Numbered from the stretch's first letter, positions 24,780 to 38,289 are shown. The stretch: 64,000 nucleotides of DNA from Bryoerythrophyllum caledonicum (GCA_963971425.1 OZ020518.1:19022784-19086783), one strand, 5' to 3'. A program made the numbers and translations. Notes: generated by a model from the sequence alone, not told the origin.

Positions 24780-27700
24780 AGAAGCTCGGAAAATTACCAC
24801 AAAATATGCAAGAGAATGTGTCAAAAAAGCCATTTCTAAGTACCGTCAACTATACGAAACTAGCCCAAAAAAGATCCATAGAAATGTCTTTAAAAATAAC
24901 ACAAACCTGCCACTAGACTGCATTTTAGATCAAAACAACAACATTTTGACCAACCCAGATGACATCGCAAATGAAATACATTTCCAACAATCCAGAAACA
25001 ATAGTCCAACCACCCCCCCATGCCACTTCCAACCACAACATATACCAATATGCACGTGCGGTGTTAGGCAATACCCGTGGCATGACTTGGACGGACTTAC
25101 TATTGATAAAAGAGGCGTTCCAACAACACCTCTCCACACATATTATAATAGAGACAAATACAACATGTGCCTAAAAAATTTAGGAACCAACAAGGCCCCC
25201 GGCCCGGACCATATACCTAACTCAATTCTAAAAAACATGCCCCCAAGATTCCACGATCTCCTATCACTATTCTTCCTCCACTACTATAAACAAAAATCCA
25301 TCCCCACATCTTGGAAAACAAGTCTAACAATCTTATTATACAAAAAAGGAAACCCATCCGAGCTACCTAACCACCGACCTATTGCCTTAGCTAACACCAT
25401 TTATAAATTATATACTAGCACACTAACATCAATATTATCGGCTTACGGGGAAACACACCAAATATTACATGAAAGCCAAGAGGGGTTTAGAGCCGAGAGG
25501 AGTACGACACGGCAACTTCAAACCCTCATTGCTGCACTCGAAGATGCAAAATTTACTTATAAAGACATTTACATACTCTACATCGACTTTAAAAACGCAT
25601 TCGGTTCCATTGACCATCCTCGATTACTAGCCATAATGAGCGACCTTGGGTACCCGGAAGACGCAGTAGCACTGGTTGGTAATATATACTCTCAATCTAC
25701 CACTACATACACCGGAGAATCCTTTGGTAAAACACGCCCTATCCCCATCCAACGGGGTACCATCCAAGGTGATACACTGAGCCCATACCTCTTTATTATC
25801 TTTTTAGAACCTTTATTGAGATGGCTCCAAAGAGGTAATAATGGCTACACATTTGGCACCTCAAAAATTACCGTAAACTCGGCCGCATATGCCGACGATC
25901 TAGCAGCCATCTCTGGTCACCTTAAATCACTCCAAATTCAATTAGACAAAATAGACAAATTTTGTCTTTGGACCGGGATGGAACTTGGGGTCCAGAAATG
26001 TGCCGTAACTGGTTGCCCAAACAAATCCAAAATAAATCCGACCGCCTTCAAAGCCCTCATTCAAGCCACCAATATCCAATATCGTAGCCAACCAATTCCG
26101 GTTCTTAACCAAAACCAACCCTACATATACCTTGGAATAAATCTAGTCCCATCGTTAAAATGGAAAACTCAAATCCACGCTACTACTACAAAACTTATTA
26201 AACAATGCAAGGAACTTGCACTATGTCCGGCTACATTACAACAAAAAATAAAAATGATTGATACCGTCATACGCCCGGGTATCTCATATAGTTTCTATGC
26301 AGTCCCTTATTCCATGCCCGCCATAAACAAACTGGATAAGAAAATCATAGCCCTACAAAAGAAAGTATGCGGACTCCCTAATTGTACTCCCAATGTCATA
26401 ACACAACTCCCTCACGAACTATTTGGATTAGAAGCTTTCTCCCTCAAAAATGCCTATCTACGGTGCATTGGAGAACAACTCCAGAATGCACTTAACGACA
26501 AAGGACGACTAGGACTAATCTATAGTGGACTCCTTCGGCACATTCTTGCCATCTATGGAGGAGCACAATACCTCCAAAGACTTAAAAGATCTGATTGCCT
26601 TCGGTCCCCTATTACCCGCACACTTTTTTTACTAAAAACAGAAGGCCAAACATTTCTAAAAAGCACGCTAGAAGATTTCCTACTAGGCCCCGCGCCACTC
26701 GAACAAAACTGGACAAATGAAATACACAACCTTCCAAGACTTAACCGACAATTATCCGACAAACTCTTACAAAAACTTATTTCTGCAAACATTACCGATA
26801 TAAAACAAATTACACTACCAAATGGTACACACCTTATGGACGACAAGAGCTACAAAACAGCCTACGGCACCCCCCATAAATTAATAAAAAGTGCACTAAA
26901 TATTGCTAAACAACTTTTTTGTCATCCCCCATGTCTCCCTATATGCCCCAACCCTTGCACCACTCACGCCACACCATACACACTTAAAGACTCATACATC
27001 ATTGATCACAACGACACCCACCACAACATCAACCCCCCTCTAATCCCACCAAACCCGCCACATTCACGACCATATACCCCTCCACCACATATATTAAAAA
27101 ATCCTTCCATACACCCAATAAACAACATAACCGCGCACAAACATAGAAAGTACATTGACTCCTACAACATAAACAAACAATATACGTCATACCTATGCCA
27201 TTGGACCCACAACAACACCACCTACGCCAAATGGCTCCCACAAAGAAATCTCTTCCCTTGGCACAACCCAAATACTTCCTTACATAACACTGAAATCCTC
27301 ACACAATACTACCTCAGAACTCAAAACAATTATTACCTAAATATCATACAATTACACCACCCTCAAGCACAACCTCGAGATAGAAGATTTATCACACCAC
27401 CTATTATTATCCCCCTCCTTAACATCTTTACAACCGAATGTAACCCCGAAATTGACATCCTCGCACAAACAAATACAATCAAAATACAACAAGATAATGC
27501 CGACATATACGAAGATAATGGGAGACATCTAATAACCATACCACTCACTAGACTACAATGGTTGTGGAACCAATATCACGACGCACTACAAACCCCCATT
27601 ATCATTGAACCAATACCCCAATCATTTGAAACCGAAGTTGTTTGGCTATACCAAAGATATAACTACCGAATACCCAAAAATGACCCCCTTAAAAATGCAC

Positions 27701-29790
27701 ACTATACATTACCCAACCCTATCTTAGACTACCTTATTACATCTTTGAATATAACACATTCATTCTTCTCATCCCCCGTTACATGCTCCACAAAAATCTC
27801 AAAATACTACTCTCCATTCGAACGGGATCAGATTTTTGGATCTCTTGGAAAAGCTTTTGATTATAGGTAGAGCGGAATAGGCCTTGCACACCCTCACAAC
27901 AAAGAAGAAACCCAACAAGCAATACATTGGGCACGCCTAGCGGCAAACAATAACCCTGACCGCAACATCACCATTATCATCACTCCTGACACTCATTGGT
28001 ACCACAACTCTAATCCACACTCAGGCCCATTCCCGGACTCACACATCATAGTACTATTTGAAGCTGACACTATAACTTACAAAGAACCCACTATACCGCC
28101 GCATATACAAACACCCCGCCTCGAACCAGCAACCCTACGTATCCTATGTATACATCACCAAACTCAAGAAATTGGTAATCTGGAAAACCTCACTCATCTC
28201 ACTCTGATAGCAAAAAATCTAAACATTAACAAAGTATACACCGCAACCGCCTCTCCCACACCCATTCTAACCCGTGTAAACCGCAACAAAAAATGGTCTG
28301 AAACCCCCCACACAAACATCACCGCAGCACCAATTACCGAACTAAGCCTCCCCCTCTCCTACTACCAAATTAATAAAGACCTTAAATTTGACCCCAACTT
28401 TAGTTACTACACTGACGGCTCCTTTAAAGAACCAACGGAAGTAAGCCCGGGACACTGGCACCGTGAAAAAGCCGGTTATGGGATATACAATTCAACCAAA
28501 CAAATTAAAACAGGCAAAAGACTACATGGACTCCAAAATATTTTAAGAGCCGAAATGATGGCTATACATAAAACCCTTAAAATAATCACAACTAAATACC
28601 CAAACGAACCGGCTCACATTTTTACAGACTGTGTAAATATACTATACCTCCTTAATACACACATTAAACACCCTACTTTACACAACAGTCACCCGGACAA
28701 AACTATCCTTACATCTATGGTTGAAATGCTCCAAAACCGTACACAGATTACTACACTCCACAAAGTCCGAGCCCATGCTAATATAGACGGTAATGAACAA
28801 GCTGACAAACTCGCAAAGGAAGGAAGAGAAAAATCCCACAAGAATGCCGAACACCCATACGAACACGCCCATGCCACCCCATATTACTTTCATAGATATG
28901 AATGGCCCTCCATGGGAGAAACTCCCGATAAAGGCCCCATACGATTCTTAGACAAATACCTTAAAAAACATGATCTTATAAATAACCTAGAAAAACTTAC
29001 AGAAAACTTCCCCAATATTGATAAATGGACTGGCAACCCACACATTCACAACGCACTGTCCAATAATTTTTGGAAAAACCCCTTTATAACGGACCCACAA
29101 ATCACATGCCTAATTAAATTCCGCACGGGACAATACATGGGTAATGCCCGCAAACAACTCTTTTTTGGAATAGATAGATTTCCTACAATTACATGTCCAA
29201 TTTGCAACTCCACGGACCCAGATACATGGCTACATGTCTTACTCAAGTGCCAAAACCCCCATATACACTCACTAATTGTCAAAAGACATAACAAAGTCGT
29301 ATGGGCTATTCGCAAACTACTTATATCATCAACCAAATCCCGGTGTTTCATTCTTATGAATGCCGGAACCTTTAATGACAACCCACAAGAAAATACGGTC
29401 CCTCCTTGGCTGTTACCCTGCACCTGTCATACTCAAAGATGCCACTGCAATGCAAGATTCAAACCGGATCTATTATGTGTTAGAGGACTTTCATACAAAG
29501 ACCCCCCACCAAACCACATAGACCCTAATCTCACCATCCAATTTATTGAATTCACATATTGCAATGATAGATTCTCTCCAGACACCATTTCAAATAAAAC
29601 AAACAAATACCAACCACTACTTGACAATATTCATGCACTAGGATGGAAAGTAGACCCCATCATTGTCATCACCGCGGGTGCCAGAGCCACCACCTACATC
29701 CCCTCAATGACAACTCTTGAAGAAACCTTTAAAATCCCCATCACTTCAATCAAAACCACATTTTCGAATATTAACACTATTGCAATCTAA
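24751..29790 (+). pseudogene. LINE-B ORF2b: RT, RNase H, CCHC, RLE-like domain
   Basis: One frame of 1,680 codons with a single internal TAG (27868-27870, after SLGKAFDYR). RT: NKAPGPDHIPNSIL, LPNHRPIALANTIYKL, EGFRAERSTTRQLQ, ILYIDFKNAFGSIDH, RGTIQGDTLSPYLFI and the catalytic AAYADDLAA near 25888. RNase H follows near 28402 (YYTDGSFK, LRAEMMAIHKTL, IFTDCVNILYLL, VRAHANIDGNEQADKLA). CCHC is CPICNSTDPDTWLHVLLKC. The RLE-like part spans about 29455-29700: KPDLLCV, IEFTYCNDR, KTNKYQPL, GARATTYIPS. All motifs are kept in LINE-A. Relative to LINE-A the frame stops about 32 codons early (after NTIAI). Apart from these two stops it is open, so the copy is young. Confidence 0.9.
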
Positions 29791-30108
29791 CATGCTATGT
29801 GGATACTCCTACATAAACGTAAACTTGAAAACAAACAACCCCTTCCGGACGCCTTAAACCCCCCTCCATAGATCTACAATTCCATTTTTTGCACTTCACC
29901 GTACTTACCCTCCCTCTTTTAAGACTCTCTGGGACCTTGGGTCCTTTGGTATCGGTTACTTGTTACTGGGTACATAGTGTCCACCCTCGAAAGGGGGAAG
30001 TAGTTCCATACTACTAACCCATGCCCGGTGGGCATGGACTTAGTGGTGGAATGAACGGACACTTTACTCACGCCGGCCCCCTTTGGGAGCCGGCGTTCTT
30101 CTTCTTCT
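29791..30108 (+). other. LINE-B 3' UTR, hairpin and (TTC)n tail
   Basis: The 3' UTR shares blocks with LINE-A, for example CATAGTGTC(C/T)ACCCTCGA and GAACGGACACTTTACTCACG (GAACAGACACTTTATTCACG in LINE-A). It ends with a hairpin (30071-30095, CGCCGGCCCCC / GGGAGCCGGCG, one mismatch) and TTC repeats (30096-30108). Hairpin arms differ in sequence from LINE-A while pairing is largely kept, suggesting selection on structure. Confidence 0.8.
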
Positions 30109-30120
30109 TGTTTGAATTTG
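30109..30120. repeat. Target-site duplication of LINE-B (right)
   Basis: Second copy of TGTTTGAATTTG (first at 16460-16471), directly after the LINE-B tail; LINE-A sequence resumes here. Confidence 0.95.
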
Positions 30121-30770
30121 TCTAGCAGTGCTTCTTTCTGCGCGGAACCCCTCTTGGCTATCATGCAGTATTTTATGTTTTTCGCCATATGATGATAGTA
30201 TTGATGTGAATGTGCTCGTAAATAATTTATAGATGGTTTTCGCTAATGCAATAGGTCTATGGTTCGGTAGCATGGATGGGTCTTTTTTTTTGTATAATAA
30301 GATTGTTGTGCTTGTTTTCCATGAGGCAGGGATTTGTTTTTGTTTATAACAGTGGGAGAAGAAGAGGTTTAGTAGTTTGTGGAACCTTGGGGGCATATTT
30401 TTTAGTATGGAGTTTGGTATGCGGTCCGGTCCGGGGGCCTTATTATTTCCTAGGTTACGTAGGCAATTGTCATATGTAGCTTGATTAAAGTATGTGTGTA
30501 GTGGGGTTTCCGGGTCTCCTCTTTTTTCTAATGTGAATCCATCTAGGTCATGCCATGGGTATTGTCGTACTGCGCATGTGCATGTATTGGGGTGGTCTGG
30601 TTGATAGTTGCATGTGTTTACCATAGGTGTGTTGTTTTTTGTTTGTTGGTTAAATATTTCATTTGCTATGTCTTCTGGGCTATTTAGTATATTGTTATAT
30701 TGGTCGGTGATGCAGTCTAATGGTGGGACTCCATAGTTTTGAATATTCTTCTGTTTATTTTCTTGGGGCT
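30121..30770 (-). pseudogene. LINE-A ORF2, RT fingers half
   Basis: From 30624 down the frame is open: WHDLDGFTLEKRGDPETPLH, NNKAPGPDRIPNSIL, SWKTSTTILLYKKKDPSMLP, NHRPIALAKTIYKL and GFRAERSTARQIQ, the N-terminal RT motifs. It then runs into the LINE-B tail. Upstream (30630-30770) the linker to the endonuclease is recognisable but frame-disturbed. The rest of the RT is at 14696-16459. Confidence 0.9.
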
Positions 30771-32841
30771 AGTTTCGTATAGTTGTCTGTATTTGGAGAT
30801 GGCTTTTCGAATGTTTTCTTGGGTATGTTTGGTAGTGATTTTACGGGCTTGTGTGTTGGCGTTTTTTTGCAATTAGTGCTATGTTATTTATCCATGTGTC
30901 GTGAGGTAGATGTATGGGGGGTGGATTAGGGATTTGTGTGTGTTGAAGGTTTAGGAGTTCGTTGAGGATAGGGTGGTTTCGCCATTGGGGGTTGTTATTT
31001 ATGGTTCTTATGGTTTTTAGTATAGTGTGGTAAATGGTTGGATGTTGTTTCCATGTTTTGAATAATTTGCGGGGTAAATATCTCCCTTGTTGTGATATTC
31101 GGTTTGTCATTTGTGGTATGGGTTGGGCTTTGCAGGTTTGTTCGATTGTATTGGATATGTTGTTGATGAGTGTATCTAGGGTGTGACAAGCTACTTGCCA
31201 TTGCGTTTGGGAGAGATGGTTATTAGGTTCTAATTCGTTTATTAGGGAGTCAATGCATAGTGAGTTTTCTTCGAAGAATTTTATGTTAAATAATTCTATG
31301 TTGTTTTGTGGGATGGGGTTGAGGATACGTATGTGGTCATTGTTTGTGTTGGTTGGTGTGCGGTTTATAAGTGTGTTGTTTGGGATGTGGAGTTGTATAG
31401 GTGAGTAATCGGAGTTCAAATGAATGTTATTTTTTGTTGTGGAAGTAAATGTGGTATGGTTATTTGCTCGGATGTAGAATCCATCAATTAGGCTCCAATT
31501 GCTATAGTTGTATCCTCCTTGTCTAGAGTATGTAGTATTTGTGGGAATATAATTAAAGTTTAGGTTTTCTGTAAATTCTTTTCATTGAAGGTCTGTTAAT
31601 TGTGGTGGTGTGTATTGATTTCCATTTTGTCTACCCATAAGGGCAATGTCTCTATTGAAGTCACTACATAAGATGTGGTTGTGGTTGGAGTTGTTGGTAA
31701 TATGGGTGGTGATGTTAGTTTTGATGTCTTCGGTAAGTCTAATGTCTTCGGGGTGGGATGGCATGTATATGTGGTGGATTAGCCATGGTTGTAGTGGATG
31801 GTTGGAAATTTCTATAGTTTGGAGGTATGAGGATATGTTCATTGGGGTGAGAATTTTTTTGACATTGTCTGGGAAGGCATAGTTTTTGTGTATGAGAGTG
31901 AGGAGGCCCCCTCGGCTCGGTGTATGTGGTCTTCTTTGTTGTATACATCGTGTTAGGGCATGTGTATTATTGAACATAAGTTTGTAGTCTGGGAATAGCC
32001 TTTGTATGTATGTTGTGGATTTTGTAGCCGATATTTTTGTTTCTTGTATGACTATGAATGCCGGTGGTGTGTTAGTGTGTATTATTATGTTTTGTAAGTT
32101 TGGGAGCGCGGTGTTGAGGGATGAGGCGTTCCATGTTATTATGCTTGTGTTGTTGTTGTTGTTCGTGTATGGGTTATGGTTTTGTGGTGGGATGTGGTTT
32201 GGCGGTGGGGGGGGTGTGTATATTCCTGCAGGGGGTTGAGGCATTTTAGTGACTCATTTATGATTGTGTTTGGGAGGTAGGGGAATTTTTGTTTTATTGT
32301 GCCATTTGATGGGGGTGTATTTTGGTTGTATATAAAGTCATACAGTTCTTTGTTTTTCGATGTGTTGTGGTGTATGGTGTTTCGGTTAGTTTTGATAAAG
32401 GTTGTGTAAGGGTGTGGGGTGCTAATGTGTCTTTCGGGTGGGTTTTGTAGCTTATGTAAAGTATGTAGAAGTGTATTGGTCCATTGGGTTATGTTTTGAT
32501 TTTGAGTGTTTAGGAGTTGATTGCAGAGATCTATGTTGGGGTGTATAGTATTGAATAGGGCGTAAAAAATGTGGGATGGAGGGTGTTCATTATGTTGGTT
32601 TATGTATATGGCGATATGTGGGTATGTGTCATTATGTTGTTGATGTGTTGTGTGTGTTGTTTTGAAGAGGGGGGCAAATTTTTGGGCGATGTGCTCGTAT
32701 TCGGGTTGTAGTTTTATGGTGTTTGGTATAAAATATGTTTTGGCATTCTTTTTGTGCAAGGCAGGGTATCTTTTTAAAATGTTTGGCATGGGTCCTGGGT
32801 TAGTCTCTATGTCCCCTCTGATTAGTATTAGTATTTTGTAG
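30771..32841 (-). pseudogene. LINE-A ORF2 N-terminus: 2A motif and AP endonuclease, broken
   Basis: Starts with LIRGDIETNPGPMPNIL (2A motif 32819-32790). APE motifs are seen in pieces at 32244-31582 (ITWNASSLNTALPNL, IQETKISATKS, RGGLLTLIHKNYAFP, IYMPSHPED, ILCSDFNRD, where LINE-B has ILCGDFNRD) and at 31419-30841 (the frame opening with SDYSPIQL). About two to three frame changes separate the pieces. At the end the frame reads GCA AAA AAA CGC, the same A7 junction as in LINE-B, with the RT frame at +1. Confidence 0.88.
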
Positions 32842-33994
32842 TAGATGGGTTTTTGGTTTTGTTTTAGAATTTTTTGGTTTTGTATGTGGCTTTGGTATTT
32901 TATTTTTTGTTTATTTGATTGTATGTATTCATCTTTGTGTGTGTGTATGTATGTGTTTTTTTGATGTTGTGTGGTTGTCTTTGTATATATGTGGGTGTAT
33001 ATATGTAGTTGTATTTGGTTTTATATTGGTATTCATATTTAGTACTAGTGTTTTGTGTTAGGTGGATTTTTTGTTTTGTTTTAGAATTTTTTGTTTTTGT
33101 ATGTGGCTTTGGTATTTTATTTTTTGTTTATTTGATTGTGTGTATTCGTCTTTGTATATGTTTTTTTGAGTGGTTTGTTTTGTATACTTGTGTGTATATG
33201 TAGTTGTGTTTGGTTTTATGCTAGTATTTATACATATGTTTGTATGAGTATATGCCTTGATATTTGTTTTGGTGTTTGTATCCATTTTTGTGTTAGTATT
33301 TATATTAGTATTCGTATTAGTACTTGGATCAGTATCCATATTAGTATTTGGATAATTATCCGTATTAGTATCGGTATCAATATATGTTATAGTATATTTA
33401 TGAGTGTACGTATTAGTATACATATACGTATCAATATATTTATCAGGGATCATATGAGTATACGAACGGATATACGTATTAGTGTTTGTATTGGTATACG
33501 TACTAGTGTACTTCTCAATGTTTGTATTAGTGTTTGTATCAATATATGTACTAGTATATGTAGCAGAGTATGTATTAGTATTTGTATCGGTATTTGTATT
33601 ATTTTTAAATGTCGGATAGTATGTTTCTGAATTAGGTTTTGTGTGTATTTTACGATGTATTCTTATGTTATAGGTGCTTTCTATATTATGTAGTGTGCAA
33701 TAGTTTTTATATAGTATTGAGTATAGTCTTTGAGGTACTTAGAATAGTATTTGTATTGAATATGGCATTTAATATAGTATTTGTATTTTGTGTAGTACCC
33801 TATGAAGTGTAGTCTATTTATTCTAGTAAGGTGTATGTATTGTGTATAGTCCTTTGTACGGAATACTTGTTTTGTATTTATATACTTGTATACTATTATG
33901 TATTTAATTGTATATCTATATGAGTACACTACTCTATATCGTATTTTGTAGTATACTATAAAGGAGGTATGTTTTGCTATGTGGTCCTTGGAGC
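32842..33994 (-). repeat. LINE-A low-complexity linker between ORF1 and ORF2
   Basis: About 1.15 kb of short AT- and GT-rich motifs (GTATTAGTATTTGTA-like on the plus strand, coding Thr/Asn/Tyr/Ile-rich runs on the minus strand). It includes a near-duplicate of about 130 bases (32863-32960 and 33085-33180, around TTTTAGAATTTTTTG). It occupies the place of the (CAA)n tract in LINE-B. The ORF2 frame is open from the ORF1 stop (33998) to 33681 and then broken. Confidence 0.85.
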
Positions 33995-35425
33995 TCACAT
34001 GTTTGGCCGGTTTTCTTCAATTCTTGGATTGTTGACTTTTCCCGTGAATGCTCTCATACTTTGGAGGGTGGCTAGCATTGATTCTTGAATGCACTCCATT
34101 TGAGTCTTCAATTCGTCATGTAATTTGTCGGTGTATTCCTTGTTCTCTTGCCTTAGCTTCTTGTTGTTTTCTTCCAATAACTCCACCATGTCCTTCTTGG
34201 TGATGTGCTTGTTCTTCTCTTGCATGTTGAACGTGGTGATGGTGTTGACAATTGCGGTGTTGATGTCTTCAAACCCGAATTCCTTTACTTGTTTGGCGGT
34301 AGGAGGATCCACCCCCTCTAGGCTTCTTCTATGCGGTGCGAAGTCCACATAGTTTCCCCCTATCTCATGAGTTTTCTTCACAAAAGTCCTATACACTATG
34401 GGGTTAGCACAAAGGATGTTGGCACTACCGTTGTGGTGAGTGCCATTGTCCCGGTGGAACCATATAGAGCGCACATTAGTACCTCCCATGACTTTGTATA
34501 TTTCATGGGTAGTATTTGCAAGGTCCAAGCGGATAGGGAGAGGAGATAAGGTGAGTGTTAAAGCATCCTTTCTAGACTTAGTTTCGAAAATATCTTTTGG
34601 TCCTTTGGTGTCAAGGACTTGTCTTGCTTGCAAGATTTCACTTCGCATGGTGATGTGATGTGCTAGTATCTTCTTCACTTGTTGAGGGGTGGTGGCAATG
34701 ATGAAGGCGTGCGAGTCTCCACTTGCTTTTTGGACGCCCGAAATCTCAAACTTGTGGCCACGGTGAAAGCTATTGCCAAGTATCTCTTTAAAGAGTACTT
34801 GAGCGGAGACCCCTATCAAAGTGTCGCACTTGATCTTCACGGAGAGGTTAGATCCTTTGGCAATGCCATGATAGGATTTGCACACTTTCCCAACTACACA
34901 CTCATCATCAATAGTTAGAATAAAGGGCCTAAGGCCCTTAAGTAGCATTAGTACATGAATCTCCGGTTTAAGGAGATGCAACTTAATGTTTCCGGCCCAA
35001 ACCCCTTTAGTTTTCCCATTCTTGATGCTTAGGCATTGGATGGCAATTGGATCGATAAGGTCCTCTCCTAAAGCAATGTTCATTTTCTTTAGTCTTTCTT
35101 CAACCATTTTTTTGACTACATCATGCATGAGTGGATTTTTAGGTGTTTCAAAGAAGATGGCAATATGAAAGTCAAGAGAGAGGCCAAAATTCTCACTAGT
35201 TTTGATGTTAAATGGCACTTGGGTGATGTTGAAATGTTGGCTTATACCATCGCTTGTTGACATGGGGTAAAGTATATGTGGGATTCACGGGAAGGCCATC
35301 CTTGCGTTGCATACCTCCATAGCCTCATCCGCCTTCATGCCACGTGTGACCATGTCCTCTATGGATTCCCCACTATACAATTCTTCGGCACCATCTTCCA
35401 CCGCCAAGGTCTCCATGTCTTGGAA
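33995..35425 (-). pseudogene. LINE-A ORF1
   Basis: Frame 35263-33995 is open (422 codons): QHFNITQVPFNIKTSENFGL, LLKGLRPFILTIDDECVVGK, YVDFAPHRRSLEGVDPPTAK and a Glu/Lys-rich coiled-coil C-terminus, collinear with LINE-B ORF1. Homology continues upstream to about 35425 (FWLAFQDMETLA, SIEDMVTRGMKADEAME) but a TGA (about 35289-35287) interrupts it. The stop reads ATGTGAG at 33999-33993, and the ORF2 frame overlaps it at -1, as in LINE-B. Confidence 0.85.
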
Positions 35426-37500
35426 TGCTAACCAAAATTTAAACTTTGAAATTTTGGGTCTTGTAGTGGCGAAGTGTCTGTGGGTTCGGGTTTCTGTATG
35501 GTTTGGAGTCTAGAGGGAGGGGGGGGGAGTGATCGGTAGTGGGGGTGGGCAGGGAGGGATCTGCGGGGAGGACAGATGGGAAGCGAGGAGGGGGGTTGGA
35601 CTGTGGGGGGGGTTTGGGGAGGTTGAAGTGGACAGGGAGGGGCAGGAGGGGAAGGGGGGTGAGGGGAGAGAGTAGAAGGGAGCGGTGAAGGGAGAGGATC
35701 TGAGGGAGAGAGGAGGAGGTGTAGCGAGTAGCTATGGGTGATGGCTGGAGGAGAGTGAGAATGAAATCAGATGAGGGTGAGTGGAGGGGAGAACCTGAAG
35801 GATTTCGAGCTCGCTCCCGCAATCGCTGTCCGACAATACTCCTCTAGCACTGTTGGTCTTCACGATCTTCTCACTTGTCACCTTGTTGCCAGACGTCCTG
35901 TGTTCGTTCTTTACAGGTAGTGTCTTTTGAGTGTCGATTTGCTTTGCTGTGGGTGTGGTGGTGGTGACTTCCTACGATGTTGAGTGTGTGGTTGTCTTGC
36001 TATGGTGTTGCTTTGTTGTGTTGCAGCGTCGATTTTGTCTTCCTTTTATTCTTGGTGTCGATTTTGTCTTTCTTTGTTGCCTCCAGATCTTCAAGTTTTT
36101 TTGTTTTTGCATGTACAGGGTTTCTGGCACTACCTGCTAATGTTTTTTTCTTTTTCTACTTTGTGTCTGTAGGGAAATGGGCAGCGCTTCCGCGCGTGGG
36201 GAGAAGCTCTGTGCCACGGGATGTTGGAAGGGGTGTGCAAGGAAGAGGTAGGTCTGTCGCTATTGGTGTTCTGTCTATTTGGTGTTGTGTGTGAGGGATG
36301 GGAAGGGTATTATAGGGTTTGTCTCAGTGGTGCATTATGTCTATGTGTTGTGCTTCTGGTGGTGTGTCTAGATGTGTAGAGCGTAGTGTTAGGTGGAGGA
36401 GAGGCTGAGGTTTGTGGAGTAGAGAAGGTTATGTAAATATAACAAAGACGAGAATCGTAGTGTTGGTTAGTGAGAGATGTACCTGGATCCGTGGAGGCTG
36501 ATTTGCTTGGTTGTGTGCGCAGATCTGTCGTCTCGCGTGTTGTACTCCTTGGCCTCACTTCTGCATCACTTCTTATGGAGGTGGTCTTGCTGCGAGATGT
36601 CCTCGAGGTTGTAGGTTTCGCTGTGGTCCTATTGCGGGATGTCCTCGAGGTTGTAGGGTTCGCTGCATCTTCTTTTTGGATCAGGTCTTCTCTGCTGCGA
36701 GGTGTCCTCCTTGTTGTTGTAGAGTTTGTTGCTGCTGCTCCGATCAGAATGGGGGTAGTTTTGTTACTCTTGAGTGAACTCCACCTTCTCGTACGTCCTG
36801 TTTCTGCTCCTTTTCTGCTAGGGGCAGCTCTGCTTTTTGAAGTTCTTCTCTGCAATGTGAAGGTCCTACTCCCCCCAGGGGCAGTCTTGTCGTTTCTACA
36901 CTTGCGCCAATTAATAAGATCTAATGTATATACGCAACTGCATATTTCATAAATGACATCTGCTTCTAGTAAAGAAAATTTGCAATAGATGGGAGGGTAA
37001 GGTGTAGCCTGTGGTGGTGAGTTGAGGTTGTGCAGTAGCAATGCTGAATGGTGACTTTGCTCAATCTTGATACTTGGGTTCCTGGGTTGGGGAGAGGGAG
37101 ACTTGTTGGAGAGGTTTTCAGATCTAATCCCGGTACTCTAAATTTGGGATGGGTCGTATTCTATGTGGTCTAAGTGATAGCAGATCCGATCCCAACACTA
37201 AGCTCCCCACTTCAGATCGTACTTGCACAAATCTGCACCTTCTTGAGACAACCTTCAACTTCCCTCCACAGATCTAGTGTTGAGCCATCCAACACGTCTA
37301 CTTTGCATCTCAAGTCTCACCAAACTACCATAGATCTGCGCACTACGAGGGCTCACAATAGGGCCAGCCAACAGGCTCCTATCGCATGAAGTTTGCATCT
37401 CACAGGCTAAGTCCCCCACCTCCCCTCACCAGGAAATACGGAGCTCACGCACTAGTTCCCATCGACGAAATTTTTACAAGGTCGTACACAAGACATTTTC
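35426..37500 (-). other. LINE-A leader
   Basis: About 2 kb, CT/Pro-rich in sense at 35500-35800, then an Arg/Ser/Thr-rich open frame (37041-36310, 243 codons) with no known domain. Internal duplication is visible (GATGTCCTCGAGGTTGTAGG, twice, near 36597 and 36639). The leader lacks the 474-bp repeats of LINE-B. The last 60 bases match the LINE-B 5' end. On the plus strand there are splice-like acceptors (for example at 36174) whose meaning is unclear. Confidence 0.6.
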
Positions 37501-37513
37501 GTTTGAAGTCAAA
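37501..37513. repeat. Target-site duplication of LINE-A (right)
   Basis: Exact second copy of GTTTGAAGTCAAA (first at 11831-11843). Confidence 0.92.
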
Positions 37514-37982
37514 CATATGGTTCATGATTTATGCCTATCTACAGAAAAACTTCAAAGATGAATGTTATAAATTGGCACCATTATAATCTGAACAAACTTT
37601 CAAAAATTCCACTTTTGACACATGGTCCTTTAGAGGTTTAGCATCCTTGGATTTCTCTCATTCTAAAGAATACCCCACTTAGAAGTTACTTACGTACACA
37701 ACTGATTCACAATGCAGAATGTCAAAGATTTTTGGAAAATCCAAGGGATTTATCTGGGCGATATCCATGTAATGCCAAGGTGATGCTTTTGTGATACATA
37801 GGTGATATCCATGCCATGCCTAGGTAATACATATGCAATACCTAGGTGATATCCATTGTGCCAAAGTCACCTTTGAAGAAAAAATAGTTATTCTTACACT
37901 TGAGTACTGAAACTGATCCATACATATAGTATTTTCATCCAACGGATTCCGGTAAGAAAATTGTCCAACACGGACAAAAGAT

Positions 37983-38051
<69 letters not shown>

Positions 38052-38289
38052 GATGAGCTATTTTTTAAATATTTGGACAAGAATTTATATCTAAAATATA
38101 TAATAGTTAGAAAGTAAAGAAATGGATAGACAAACACAATTTTTTCAAGAGGATAAAAGAATTTCCAAATCCCAAACGGATAGAAACTTCAAAACCAAAG
38201 CCTTTTGTTTAATCTCAAAAGATCCAAAGTCTTGAGGTGGACTTCTGCAAATAACCTCCGACAGTAACATTTTTTATTTTATATTTGTG
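37514..38289. other. AT-rich flank with an (AT)n run at 37987-38048
   Basis: Old flank of the LINE-A insertion site. It holds a 62-base AT dinucleotide run (37987-38048) and short diverged GATATCCATG repeats around 37750-37850. No gene was recognised. Confidence 0.7.

Larger units (their letters stand above)
30109..37500 (-). mobile_element. LINE-A, 5' half
   Basis: Minus strand, 5' end at 37500 next to the duplication GTTTGAAGTCAAA. In sense order: a leader of about 2.1 kb, ORF1, a low-complexity linker, the 2A motif and AP endonuclease, and the first half of the RT, which is cut at codon QIQT by LINE-B. ORF1 and ORF2 both carry frame breaks, more than in LINE-B, as expected for the older element. 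Confidence 0.92.
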
